Source of the DNA: Chloroflexota bacterium
GTDB lineage: Bacteria > Chloroflexota > Anaerolineae > DTLA01
Assembly: GCA_014874485.1 (NCBI GenBank)
Contig: JADBJK010000015.1
Location: 1 to 48,181, forward strand
DNA length: 48,181 bases
Direction of reading: 5' to 3'
The notes beneath the pieces are model-generated. The model saw only the letters and a program-made list of their open reading frames with translations. It was not told where the DNA came from and did not search any database. The first letter of the stretch is position 1. Each line of letters opens with the position of its first letter. Positions 32,344 to 40,288 of this stretch are shown piece after piece. A program made the translations under genes and the position numbers.

Positions 32344-33268
32344 GGGCCAGGCCTCGCATCTGGGATATGTCCGAGTAGCCGTGCGTCTCCATGAACCCGC
32401 GCAGTTCCTCGCGGATGGCGGCGAAGACCTCCGGGCCGCGGTAGTACACCGCCGAGCCGATGCCGACCGCCGTCGCGCCCGCCATGATCATCTCCACGGC
32501 GTCGCGCCCGCAGGTTACGCCGCCGATGCCGATGACGGGCACTCGCACCGCGCGCGACACGTCGTACACGCAGCGCACGGCGATGGGGCGGATGGCGGGC
32601 CCCGACACGCCCCCCGTTCGGTTGGCCAGGATGGGCTTGCCGCTGTCCGTGTCAATGACCATCCCCGGCCCCAGCGTGTTGATGGCCGCGATGGCGTCGG
32701 CTCCTTCGCCCTCAACCGCGCGGGCGATGGCGGCGATGTCGGGCACATTGGGCGACAGTTTCACGATGATGGGGAGCGACACGGCGCGCCGCACGGCAGC
32801 CGTAACGGCGGCGGCATCCCGCGCGTCGGCGGCGAACGGGCGGCCGAACTCCGCCTCCACGTTCGGGCACGAGATGTTGACCTCAATGAAATCGGGCGCG
32901 GCCTCGGCCACCTTGCGGGCCACGTCGCCGAACCCCTGCACCGTCTCGGCGAAGATGCTGGCGATGAGCGGCACGCCCAGCGGGGCGAGCCGGGCCTTGG
33001 CGTCGCGCAGGATGCGCACCTCTTCGTCCGCGCCTGGGTTGCTCAACCCCACCGCGTTGATGAGGCCATGGCCCCATGCCAGCACCGTCGGGTTGGGGTG
33101 GCCGGCGCGCGGGGTCGGGCCGCAGGACTTGGACGTAACCGCGCCCGCGCCGCATCGCGCCACGCGCTCCAGCAACTCGGCGCTGGTGCCCAGGATGCCC
33201 GATGCCAGCACCAGCGGATTGCCGAGGCGGACGCCGCACAGGGGAACCGACAGGTCGGGCGCGGTCAT
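32333..33268 (-). CDS. pyrD: Dihydroorotate dehydrogenase catalytic subunit (class 1B)
   Basis: FMN enzyme oxidising dihydroorotate to orotate, the fourth step of UMP synthesis. The 311 residues contain [11 protein letters not shown], the catalytic-cysteine motif [33 protein letters not shown] and GIGGV for phosphate binding. The adjacent pyrK marks it as the NAD-linked class 1B type. It overlaps pyrFE by 4 bases upstream and pyrK by 11 downstream, so all three are translationally coupled. Confidence 0.95.
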   Translation of the reverse strand: MTAPDLSVPLCGVRLGNPLVLASGILGTSAELLERVARCGAGAVTSKSCGPTPRAGHPNPTVLAWGHGLINAVGLSNPGADEEVRILRDAKARLAPLGVPLIASIFAETVQGFGDVARKVAEAAPDFIEVNISCPNVEAEFGRPFAADARDAAAVTAAVRRAVSLPIIVKLSPNVPDIAAIARAVEGEGADAIAAINTLGPGMVIDTDSGKPILANRTGGVSGPAIRPIAVRCVYDVSRAVRVPVIGIGGVTCGRDAVEMIMAGATAVGIGSAVYYRGPEVFAAIREELRGFMETHGYSDISQMRGLAHDA

Positions 33269-34677
33269 GACCGGTCTGCCTCCAGGTAGGCCAGCACCTG
33301 CGCCCGCTGCTCGGCGGTGATGCGCCCGTGCTTCGTCAGGATGTCCAGGAGTTCGGTCAGGCGGAAGGCGCTGTGCAGGGTGTAGCCCGCCCGTGCCAGG
33401 TCGGCAGCGGCCCCCTGCTCGCGGTCTATGAGCACCACCATGTCGGTGATACGCACGCCTTCGGCCTCCAGGGCCTGGGCCACTTCTATCTTGCTGGCCC
33501 CTGTCGTCGCCAGGTCGTCCAGCACGACGACGGTCTCGCCCGGCTCGTACAGCCCCTCTATGGAGCGGCGCGTGCCGTATTCCTTGACCTCGCGCCGAGG
33601 GTACACCATCGGCTTGCCCGTGAGGAGCGACACCGCCGTGCCGATGGGCATCGCGGCGTAGGGAATGGCCGCCAGGCGGTCGTAGGTCAGGCCCGCCAGC
33701 AACTGCGCGTACACGCTGGCCACCTGGCTCAGCACTTCGGGATACGAGGCCAGCACGCGCAGGTCAATGTAGATGGGCGACAGTTTGCCCGACTTGAGCC
33801 GGAACTCGCCGAAGCGCACCGCTTCGCAGTCGGCCAGCGCCAGCGCCAGATGCTCGTGCAGGCTCCACTCCGCGCCGGGCTTGCGCCCCTCGGCAATGGC
33901 GGTGTGGAGCGCCCGCGCGGCCTGGGCGGGGTCATCGGCGTACAGGATGCTGCGCGACGCGGCGATGAGCAGCCCGGAACCGCCCGCGTCCAAGCCGTTG
34001 GCCAGGGTCATGGCCAAATCCCCGCCCTGCGCCCCGACGCCCGGGACGAGGAACCAGCGGTCGGGCGCGGTGGCCCGAATCCGCGCCAGGTGCTCGGCGT
34101 GCGTCGCGCCGACCACCAGCCCGACGGAAGGCGGCGTCCCGGCGGCCACGCGCTGCGCCACCTGCAGGAACAGCGGCTCGCCCAGGGGAGCGCGGGTCTG
34201 AAACTCCGCCGCGCCTGGGTTGGACGTGAGGCACAGGACGAACAGCCCGCGGTCGCCGTACTTCAGGAACGGCGACAGGGCTTCCAGGCCCAGGTAGGGG
34301 TTCACGGTCAGGGCGTCGGCCTCCCAGACCTCAAAGGCGGCGCGGGCGTAGGCTTCGGCGGTGCTCCCGATGTCGCCGCGTTTGGCGTCCAGGATGACGG
34401 GAACCTCCGGCGGGATGGCGGCGATGGTGGCCGCCAGCGCCTGCAGGCCCGCTTGCCCCAGCACCTCGTAGAAGGCGAAGTTGGGCTTGAACGCCGCGGC
34501 GAAGGGGGCCGTCTGCTCTATGATGTAGCGGTTGAACGCGGCGATGGGGTCATCGGCGGAGCGGAATCGCGCCGGTATCCGCGACAGGTCGGGGTCCAGC
34601 CCCACGCACAGCAGCGACCCCGAGCGGGCCACTGCGTCCTGCAATTTCTCCAAGAACGGGCGCGCATTGCGGGTCAT
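33265..34677 (-). CDS. pyrFE: Bifunctional OMP decarboxylase / orotate phosphoribosyltransferase (PyrF-PyrE fusion)
   Basis: A 470-residue fusion doing the last two steps to UMP. The N-terminal 270 residues are a type-2 OMP decarboxylase with [19 protein letters not shown] and the catalytic DAKRGD at 97-102. The C-terminal 190 residues are orotate phosphoribosyltransferase with the PRPP motif [11 protein letters not shown] at 383-393 and [17 protein letters not shown]. The order is decarboxylase first, the reverse of animal UMP synthase. It is preceded by AGGAGG, lies 10 bases after mazG, and overlaps pyrD by 4 bases. Confidence 0.95.
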   Translation of the reverse strand: MTRNARPFLEKLQDAVARSGSLLCVGLDPDLSRIPARFRSADDPIAAFNRYIIEQTAPFAAAFKPNFAFYEVLGQAGLQALAATIAAIPPEVPVILDAKRGDIGSTAEAYARAAFEVWEADALTVNPYLGLEALSPFLKYGDRGLFVLCLTSNPGAAEFQTRAPLGEPLFLQVAQRVAAGTPPSVGLVVGATHAEHLARIRATAPDRWFLVPGVGAQGGDLAMTLANGLDAGGSGLLIAASRSILYADDPAQAARALHTAIAEGRKPGAEWSLHEHLALALADCEAVRFGEFRLKSGKLSPIYIDLRVLASYPEVLSQVASVYAQLLAGLTYDRLAAIPYAAMPIGTAVSLLTGKPMVYPRREVKEYGTRRSIEGLYEPGETVVVLDDLATTGASKIEVAQALEAEGVRITDMVVLIDREQGAAADLARAGYTLHSAFRLTELLDILTKHGRITAEQRAQVLAYLEADRS

Positions 34678-34687
34678 GTCCTTCCTC

Positions 34688-36136
34688 CTACCAGGGTGTC
34701 TCGTCGGCCTTCGCCGCTTCCCACAGCGCGTCCTGCTCCTCCGGCGTCAAATCGGCGAGGGTGCAGCCGGTCTCGGCGCAGCGGCGCTCCATGGCGGCGA
34801 AGCGACGCGCGAAGCGGGCGTTGGCCCGGCGCAGGGCGCTCTCCGCATCCACGTGGAGCCACCGGGCCAGGTTCACCACCGCGAACAGCAGGTCGCCCAT
34901 CTCGCCTTCCCGCTCCTCGTCGGTTTGGGCCTCGGCCAGTTCCTGGAGTTCCTCGGCGATCTTGCGGCGGACGCCCTCAATGTCCGGCCAGTCAAACCCC
35001 ACGCGGGCCACGCGGGACTGGTAGTCCTGGGCCTGCGATAGCGCGGGCAGCGTCTTGGGCACGCCGTCCAGCATGGAGCGGTGGTCGGCGTGGTTGCGCT
35101 CCTCGCGCTTGATTTCCTCCCAGTTGACGGTAACCTCAGCCGCGCCGGAGACCTTGACATCGCCGAAGACGTGGGGATGGCGGCGTTTCAGTTTGGCGTC
35201 AATGTGGGCGATGACGTCGGGCATGCGGAATTCGCCCTCGTCGGTGGCGATTTGGGCATGGAGCACGATTTGCAGCAGCAGGTCGCCCAATTCCTCCATG
35301 AGGGCATCCGCATCGTCCCGGTCTATGGCTTCCAGCGCCTCGTAGGCTTCCTCCAGCAGGTTGGTGCGCAGGGTCTGGTGGGTCTGCTCCCTGTCCCAGG
35401 GACAGCCATCGGGCGCGCGTAGGTGGGCGATGGTCTCCTGGAACGACTCCATGCCGCCGGGCTGGGGCAACGGCGGGATGTACAGCGACGTGAGGTGATC
35501 CACCCACGCCTGGCGGTCTATCTCGTACAGCGGGAGTTCGGCGACGCGCTGGCGGGGCGTGCCTGCCGCACCCACGAGGACGACCGGGTGCTCGTCGGGG
35601 TACTGGTTCATCAGCGTGAGTTTCACCTCGGCGGCCAAATCGCGGCTGTACAGTTGCGCCACCAGCGCGGGCCGGTCGGGGTCAAGGCGCGGGTGATGGA
35701 GCAGGGCGAGTTCCGTGGCGTCGGCGATTTGCAGGCCGTCCAGCGCGTCCACGCCCAGCGCCGAGAGGGTCGGCTCCACGAAACTCAACCCGTCCACGAT
35801 GCGGACGGGGATTCCGGCCTCGCGTGCCATCTGGAGCGCCAACTGCACGCTGCGCTCGCCCACCAGCGGGTGGCCGGGGACGGCGTACACCGCGCCCTCG
35901 TCGCGCCGCGCCAGGCGGATGACCTCGTGGGCGATGGCTGTGTACACCTGGGCGAAGTCGTCGTATTCCTCGTAGAAGCGGTCAAAGGAGTGGACGGCGG
36001 TCGCCGGCAGCGCGTCCACAGTGGGGTGCTTGCGCGTGCGGACGTAGATTTCGGGGGCGCGCGTCAGCACGTCCTGCGCCTCCAGGGTCAGCAGTTTCGG
36101 GTCGCCCGGCCCTAGGCCGACGATGATGAGATTCAT
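34688..36136 (-). CDS. mazG: Tetrapyrrole-methylase-like / MazG nucleotide pyrophosphohydrolase fusion
   Basis: A 482-residue protein of YabN layout. Residues 1-215 are a tetrapyrrole-methylase-like domain (MNLIIVGLGPGDPKLLTLEA, VPGHPLVGERSVQ). Residues 225-480 are MazG, which hydrolyses (d)NTPs to NMP and PPi, with metal-binding EE..D helices in LLEEAYEALEAID and MEELGDLLLQIV, repeated in weaker form as KIAEELQELAEAQ and EGEMGDLLFAVVN. It heads the pyrimidine operon. GAGGTAGC precedes the ATG, and an extended -10 promoter at 36174-36182 drives it. Its link with pyrimidine genes suggests nucleotide-pool cleaning. Confidence 0.93.
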   Translation of the reverse strand: MNLIIVGLGPGDPKLLTLEAQDVLTRAPEIYVRTRKHPTVDALPATAVHSFDRFYEEYDDFAQVYTAIAHEVIRLARRDEGAVYAVPGHPLVGERSVQLALQMAREAGIPVRIVDGLSFVEPTLSALGVDALDGLQIADATELALLHHPRLDPDRPALVAQLYSRDLAAEVKLTLMNQYPDEHPVVLVGAAGTPRQRVAELPLYEIDRQAWVDHLTSLYIPPLPQPGGMESFQETIAHLRAPDGCPWDREQTHQTLRTNLLEEAYEALEAIDRDDADALMEELGDLLLQIVLHAQIATDEGEFRMPDVIAHIDAKLKRRHPHVFGDVKVSGAAEVTVNWEEIKREERNHADHRSMLDGVPKTLPALSQAQDYQSRVARVGFDWPDIEGVRRKIAEELQELAEAQTDEEREGEMGDLLFAVVNLARWLHVDAESALRRANARFARRFAAMERRCAETGCTLADLTPEEQDALWEAAKADETPW

Positions 36137-36146
36137 GCTACCTCAC

Positions 36147-36175
36147 TTGACAAAGGGATTCGGTTGGTGTATGAT
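36147..36175 (+). promoter_or_regulatory. Consensus promoter of tRNA-Gly
   Basis: TTGACA (36147-36152), 17-base spacer, TATGAT (36170-36175). The predicted start lies about 5 bases before the tRNA. It overlaps the divergent mazG promoter. Confidence 0.85.
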
Positions 36176-36182
36176 TATATCA
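36174..36182 (-). promoter_or_regulatory. Extended -10 promoter of the mazG-pyr operon
   Basis: On the minus strand TGATATAAT, a TGn-extended consensus -10 without a good -35 at 17 bases. It shares bases 36174-36175 with the tRNA -10, so the two divergent promoters cannot both be occupied at once. Confidence 0.6.
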
Positions 36183-36187
36183 CAAAA

Positions 36188-36259
36188 GCGGGTGTAGCGC
36201 AGGGGTAGCGCATCTGCTTCCCAAGCAGAGTGTCGTGGGTTCGAATCCCATCACCCGCT
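36188..36259 (+). tRNA. tRNA-Gly (anticodon CCC)
   Basis: A 72-base cloverleaf. The acceptor stem GCGGGTG pairs with CACCCGC. The D-arm is GCGC/GCGC, the anticodon stem TCTGC/GCAGA with loop TTCCCAA (anticodon CCC at 36220-36222), and the T-arm GTGGG/CCCAT with TTCGAAT. The discriminator base is T. CCA is not encoded (CCT follows). It has its own promoter and terminator, so it is a single-gene transcript. Confidence 0.95.
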
Positions 36260-36264
36260 CCTGG

Positions 36265-36294
36265 AAGGCCGCTCCGATGGGGGCGGCTTTCTTC
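36265..36294 (+). terminator. Rho-independent terminator after tRNA-Gly
   Basis: GCCGCTCC and GGGGCGGC pair (one G-T) around GATG, extended by AA/TT at the base, followed by TTTCTTCTT. It begins 6 bases after the tRNA end. Confidence 0.85.
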
Positions 36295-36307
36295 TTATTA
36301 TGACGCA

Positions 36308-36335
36308 TTGACGTTTGACGCCTGGGGCGTATAAT
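36308..36335 (+). promoter_or_regulatory. Probable promoter of the nonulosonate cluster
   Basis: TTGACG (36308-36313), 16-base spacer, TATAAT (36330-36335); an overlapping second TATAAT follows at 36335-36340. The leader to the methyltransferase is long. It contains a 12-codon reading frame (ATG at 36367, stop TAG at 36403-36405) of unknown meaning. Confidence 0.55.
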
Positions 36336-36508
36336 ATAATACGACGAGTAGTCGCCAATTGAAGAGATGCTGTTGAAGGATCCCGACTTTGATCACCTGG
36401 TCTAGAACCGCCCCAATGCGATCATCGCCTGGAACCAGCCGCACTGAGGTCTGGTCGTCCAGACACTCCGCCGATGACGCTGGGCGCTTCTATCAAGTAG
36501 ATGTGCGC

Positions 36509-37519
36509 ATGGGAAAACCCGTAGATATCCTCGCCCTCAAGGCGGGCGTCCTTGAGGACTTCGCGGCCCACGCGGCGCGCACGCGCGACAGCAGAACCCG
36601 CCTGTATGCACCAGGCGCAACGGAGCGTGTTCATCAGTGCCCCATCTGCGGGGCGGACAGCGCGGACAGCGTTCTGCGGCTGATCGTCTACGGCGCAGCC
36701 TACCATCAGTGCCCCGAGTGCAGCCATTGCTACGTCCTTGACCGGCCCACGAAGACGGCGCTTGAGCAGTTCTACGCGAGCGACGCGTACTACGCGGCCG
36801 CATACACTGACATCCGCGCAGCCGAAACCCGGGTGCGGCAGGTTGCCGTCCCAAAGGCCGAATGGATGGTGGAGCAATTTGAGCGACTCTACGGGCGGAA
36901 ACCGCAGTCCATCCTGGACGTTGGGGCGGGCGGCGGGCATTTCGTCCACGCGTGCAAGCAGATGGGTCTAGAGGCCCGCGGCATTGAACTGAGTGCGGCA
37001 AGCCGCGATTTCTGCCGAAGTCACTTTGGGTTTGATTTGGATTCGGTGAACTTCACAGAGGCGTGGCACGCATTCCAGGGCGTTGACGTGGTTACGTTTT
37101 GGGGCGTGATTGAGCATGTTCCAGACCCCCTGGACCTGCTGCGCGCGGCGGCCAGGCTGCTTGAAGGCCGGGACGGGCTCGTCGTCGCCGAAGTGCCCCG
37201 CTGGGAATCGCTCAGCACCGCCGTTCAGACCGCCTTCCCCGACTTCGTTGTCCGTCATCTGGATCCGCTGGGCCACATCCATTGCTTCACTGACAGTTCC
37301 ATCGCCACCGCATTTGAACTGGCCGGGTTTGCGCCCGCGGCGGCGTGGTACTTCGGTATGGATGCATACGAACTCACGGTGCAACTCGCCACCCTCTTAG
37401 GAGAGAACCGAGTTGTTGGCACCCTGGGGCCGCACATCCCGGTTCTGCAATGTGCTGCTGACCAGGGGCGCTTGTCCGATGAAATCGTGCTGGCGGGGAG
37501 GCCAGCCGCGATCCTGTAG
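36509..37519 (+). CDS. Class I SAM-dependent methyltransferase with N-terminal zinc-binding motif
   Basis: A protein of about 336 residues. A Cys4 zinc motif comes first (CPICGADSADS and, 30 residues on, CPECSHCYV). A Methyltransf_23-like domain follows, with SILDVGAGGGHFVHACKQMG as the SAM-binding motif and VVTFWGVIEHVPDPLDLLR. This layout is common in glycan and lipid methyltransferases of surface-polysaccharide loci. It lies 9 bases before the CMP-sugar synthetase fusion. The start is uncertain: the frame is open from an ATG at 36389, but neither ATG has a good ribosome site and the upstream residues look non-family. It probably methylates a sugar or its precursor. Confidence 0.8.
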   Translation: MGKPVDILALKAGVLEDFAAHAARTRDSRTRLYAPGATERVHQCPICGADSADSVLRLIVYGAAYHQCPECSHCYVLDRPTKTALEQFYASDAYYAAAYTDIRAAETRVRQVAVPKAEWMVEQFERLYGRKPQSILDVGAGGGHFVHACKQMGLEARGIELSAASRDFCRSHFGFDLDSVNFTEAWHAFQGVDVVTFWGVIEHVPDPLDLLRAAARLLEGRDGLVVAEVPRWESLSTAVQTAFPDFVVRHLDPLGHIHCFTDSSIATAFELAGFAPAAAWYFGMDAYELTVQLATLLGENRVVGTLGPHIPVLQCAADQGRLSDEIVLAGRPAAIL

Positions 37520-37528
37520 GGAGGCTCC

Positions 37529-39199
37529 GTGTCCGAACGAATCCTTGCCATCATCCCGGCCCGCCGCGGCTCCAAGGGCGTGCGCCGCAAGAACCTGCGC
37601 CTGCTCAACGGCCGCCCGCTGCTGTACTACATCCTGCACACCGCGCTGAACTCGCGGCGCATCACCGACATCGTCCTCACGTCCGAGGACGAGGACATCC
37701 TGACCTACGGCGCGCAGTTCGGCGTCCTGCTGCGACGGCGCCCGCCCGCGCTGGCCGAGGACGCCGTGCCGCTGGCCCCTGTGGTGCGGGACGCCCTGGC
37801 GTGGGCCACGGAGCAGCGCGGGGCCTACTCCGTGGTGGTGCGGCTCCAGCCCACCTGCCCGCTGCTTCGCCCCGAAACGCTGGACCGCGCCATTGACGCG
37901 TTCCTGACCCAGGACGTGGACACGCTCCTGGCCGCGACCGACGCCACGCATCTCATGTGGCGCGAGGAGAATGGGCGGCCCGTGCCCGATTACCCCGCGC
38001 GCGTCAACCGCCAGCAACTGCCGCGCCGCTACCGCGAGTCGGGCGCGTTCCTCATCACCCGCCCCGAGTGGTTCCAGGCGGGCGACGGCATCGGCCCGCG
38101 CGTCTCCATCGTGGAGTTGCCCGAAGACGAGGGGCTGGACATTGACACCAAGACCGACTGGCTCGTGGCCGAGACGCTGATGCGAAAACTGCGGATTGCC
38201 ATCGTAACCGCCGCCAATGCCTCGCTCGGCATGGGCCACCTGTACCGCATGCTGACCATCGCCGACGCGCTCCTGGGGCACGACATCGCGTTCGTCGCCG
38301 TGGACACCGACGCGCGGTACCTGGCGCTGGTGCAGGAGCACGGCTACGCGGTGATGGAGGCAGCGCCGCATGAGGTGCTGGACCGCCTGGCCGAGTTGCG
38401 GCCGAGCCTCGTCATCAACGACATCCTGGACACGACCGCCGACTACGTGCGCCACCAGCGGGAACTGGGCGCGTTTGTCGTCAACTTTGAGGACCTGGGC
38501 AGCGGGGCCGATGAGGCGCACCTGGTGTTCAATGCGCTGTACGAGAACAGCCATCCCAGGGAGACGCACCGCTTCGGCCACGCCTACTTCTGCCTGCCCG
38601 AGCATTTCGCCCACGTGCCGCTCGCCGAATTCCGCGACCCACCGCAGACGCTCCTCATCACCTTCGGCGGCGTGGACCAGAACAACCTCACGTGCCAGGT
38701 TCTGGGCGTGCTGCCCCGCGTCCTGGATGCAGTGCCGCTGGCCCGCGTGGATGTGGTCGTGGGGCCTGGGTACGCGCACGATGCCGAACTGGCGCAGGCG
38801 CTGGCGGGGCTGCCGCGCGCGGTCGCCGAGCGGGTGCAGGTGCAGCGCAGCGTGCGCAACATGGCGAAGGTCATGCGCCAGGCCGACGTGGCCGTTACGT
38901 CCAACGGCCGCACCGTGTACGAGTTGGCGGCGATGGGCGTGCCCACCATCAGCATCTCGCAGAACGACCGCGAGACGCTGCACCTCTTCGCGCGCTACAA
39001 CAAAGGCGTGCGCTATCTGGGGATGGCTTCGCCGCGCACGTCGGAAATGGCGCAGGCGGCGCTGATTGAGATCCTCACCCAGCCCCATGTGCGGCGGGCC
39101 ATGCGCGAGGCGCTGCTTCAGACCGACTTGCGCGGCGGGCTGAACCGCGTCGTCGGCGAGATTCAGAGCGAATACTGGAGATGGAAGAATGCGCGGTGA
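37529..39199 (+). CDS. CMP-nonulosonate cytidylyltransferase fused to a PseG-like UDP-sugar hydrolase
   Basis: A 556-residue two-domain enzyme. Residues 1-225 are a NeuA/PseF-type CMP-sugar synthetase (ILAIIPARRGSKGVRRKNLR, LTSEDEDIL, LQPTCPLLRPETL). Residues 228-556 are PseG-like, a GT-B-fold hydrolase that removes UDP from a 2,4-diacetamido sugar before condensation (ASLGMGHLYRMLTIADALL, ITFGGVDQNNLT, NGRTVYELAAMGVPTISISQ). The pairing indicates pseudaminic- or legionaminic-type acids rather than plain sialic acid. The GTG start at 37529 follows GGGAGG. The 3' end overlaps the synthase gene by 11 bases. Confidence 0.9.
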   Translation: MSERILAIIPARRGSKGVRRKNLRLLNGRPLLYYILHTALNSRRITDIVLTSEDEDILTYGAQFGVLLRRRPPALAEDAVPLAPVVRDALAWATEQRGAYSVVVRLQPTCPLLRPETLDRAIDAFLTQDVDTLLAATDATHLMWREENGRPVPDYPARVNRQQLPRRYRESGAFLITRPEWFQAGDGIGPRVSIVELPEDEGLDIDTKTDWLVAETLMRKLRIAIVTAANASLGMGHLYRMLTIADALLGHDIAFVAVDTDARYLALVQEHGYAVMEAAPHEVLDRLAELRPSLVINDILDTTADYVRHQRELGAFVVNFEDLGSGADEAHLVFNALYENSHPRETHRFGHAYFCLPEHFAHVPLAEFRDPPQTLLITFGGVDQNNLTCQVLGVLPRVLDAVPLARVDVVVGPGYAHDAELAQALAGLPRAVAERVQVQRSVRNMAKVMRQADVAVTSNGRTVYELAAMGVPTISISQNDRETLHLFARYNKGVRYLGMASPRTSEMAQAALIEILTQPHVRRAMREALLQTDLRGGLNRVVGEIQSEYWRWKNAR

Positions 39200-40277
39200 G
39201 TTGACCATCGGCAAGCGAACGCTGGCGCGCGACCGCTTCCAGCAGCCCTACATCATCGCCGAGGCGGGGGTGAACCACGAGGGCAGCCTGGACGTGGCGG
39301 TGGAGATGGTGCGCCGCGCCGCCCAGGCAGGGGCCGACGCCGTCAAGTTCCAGACGTACAAGGCCGAGACCCTGGCGTCGCGCCATTCTCCCTCGTACTG
39401 GGACACCACGAAGGAGCCGACCCGCAGCCAGTACGAACTGTTCAAGAAGTACGACCGATTCGGCGACAGGGAATACGAGCGGCTGGCCGAGGTGGCGCGG
39501 GAGTGCGGCATAGACTTCCTGTCCACGCCCTTTGACCTGCGGGCGGTGGACATGCTGGGGCCCCTGGTTCCAGCGTACAAGGTGGCGTCGGCGGACATCA
39601 CGAACGTGCCGCTCCTGCGCCGCGTGGCCCAGAAGGGCAAGCCGATCCTCCTATCCACAGGCGCGTCCACCCTGTCGGAAATCCACCGCGCGCTGGAAAT
39701 CATCCGCGCCGAGGGGAACGAGCAGGTCGCGCTCCTGCACTGCGTGCTGAACTACCCCACGGCCTACGCCGACGCCAACTTGGGGATGATCGCCCACATG
39801 CGCCGTGTCTTCCCGGACCACATCATCGGCTACTCGGATCACACGCCCGCCGACCGCATGGACGAGGTGCTGTTTCTAGCGTGGCTGCTGGGCGCGCAGG
39901 TGCTGGAGAAGCATTACACCCACGACAGGACGCTGCCAGGGAACGACCACTATCACGCCATGGACGCGGGCGACCTGGCGCGGTTCGTGGAGCGGGTGCG
40001 GTTCGCCGAGGCGCTGTTTGGGAGCGACGAGAAGCGGTACCTGGCGTCGGAGGAGCCAGCACGCGCCCATGCCCGTCGCAGCCTGGTGGCCGCGCGACCC
40101 ATCCGCAAGGGTCAGGTGATCACCGCCGACGATGTGGTGTGCAAGCGCCCAGGAACCGGCATCCCGCCGACGCTGTACGACTACGTGGTAGGCGGCGTGG
40201 CTCTCATGGATATAGAGGCAGACGATATCCTGACGTTTGACACAGTCGCGTTGCGCACACTCGGCATGGGCCGCTAG
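39189..40277 (+). CDS. Nonulosonic acid synthase (NeuB/PseI/LegI family)
   Basis: A 362-residue enzyme that condenses phosphoenolpyruvate with a six-carbon amino sugar to give a nine-carbon acid. The TIM barrel has YIIAEAGVNHEGSLDVAVEM, ADAVKFQTYKAETLAS, KVASADITNVPLL, STGASTLSEI, LLHCVLNYPT and GYSDHTP, with EKHYTHDRTLPGNDH near the barrel end. A C-terminal antifreeze-like SAF domain (RSLVAARPIRKGQVITADDV) caps the active site. It overlaps the preceding gene by 11 bases. It cannot be assigned to Neu, Pse or Leg specificity by eye; the PseG-like partner favours Pse/Leg. Confidence 0.94.
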   Translation: MRGELTIGKRTLARDRFQQPYIIAEAGVNHEGSLDVAVEMVRRAAQAGADAVKFQTYKAETLASRHSPSYWDTTKEPTRSQYELFKKYDRFGDREYERLAEVARECGIDFLSTPFDLRAVDMLGPLVPAYKVASADITNVPLLRRVAQKGKPILLSTGASTLSEIHRALEIIRAEGNEQVALLHCVLNYPTAYADANLGMIAHMRRVFPDHIIGYSDHTPADRMDEVLFLAWLLGAQVLEKHYTHDRTLPGNDHYHAMDAGDLARFVERVRFAEALFGSDEKRYLASEEPARAHARRSLVAARPIRKGQVITADDVVCKRPGTGIPPTLYDYVVGGVALMDIEADDILTFDTVALRTLGMGR

Positions 40278-40288
40278 CGAGGAGCGCC

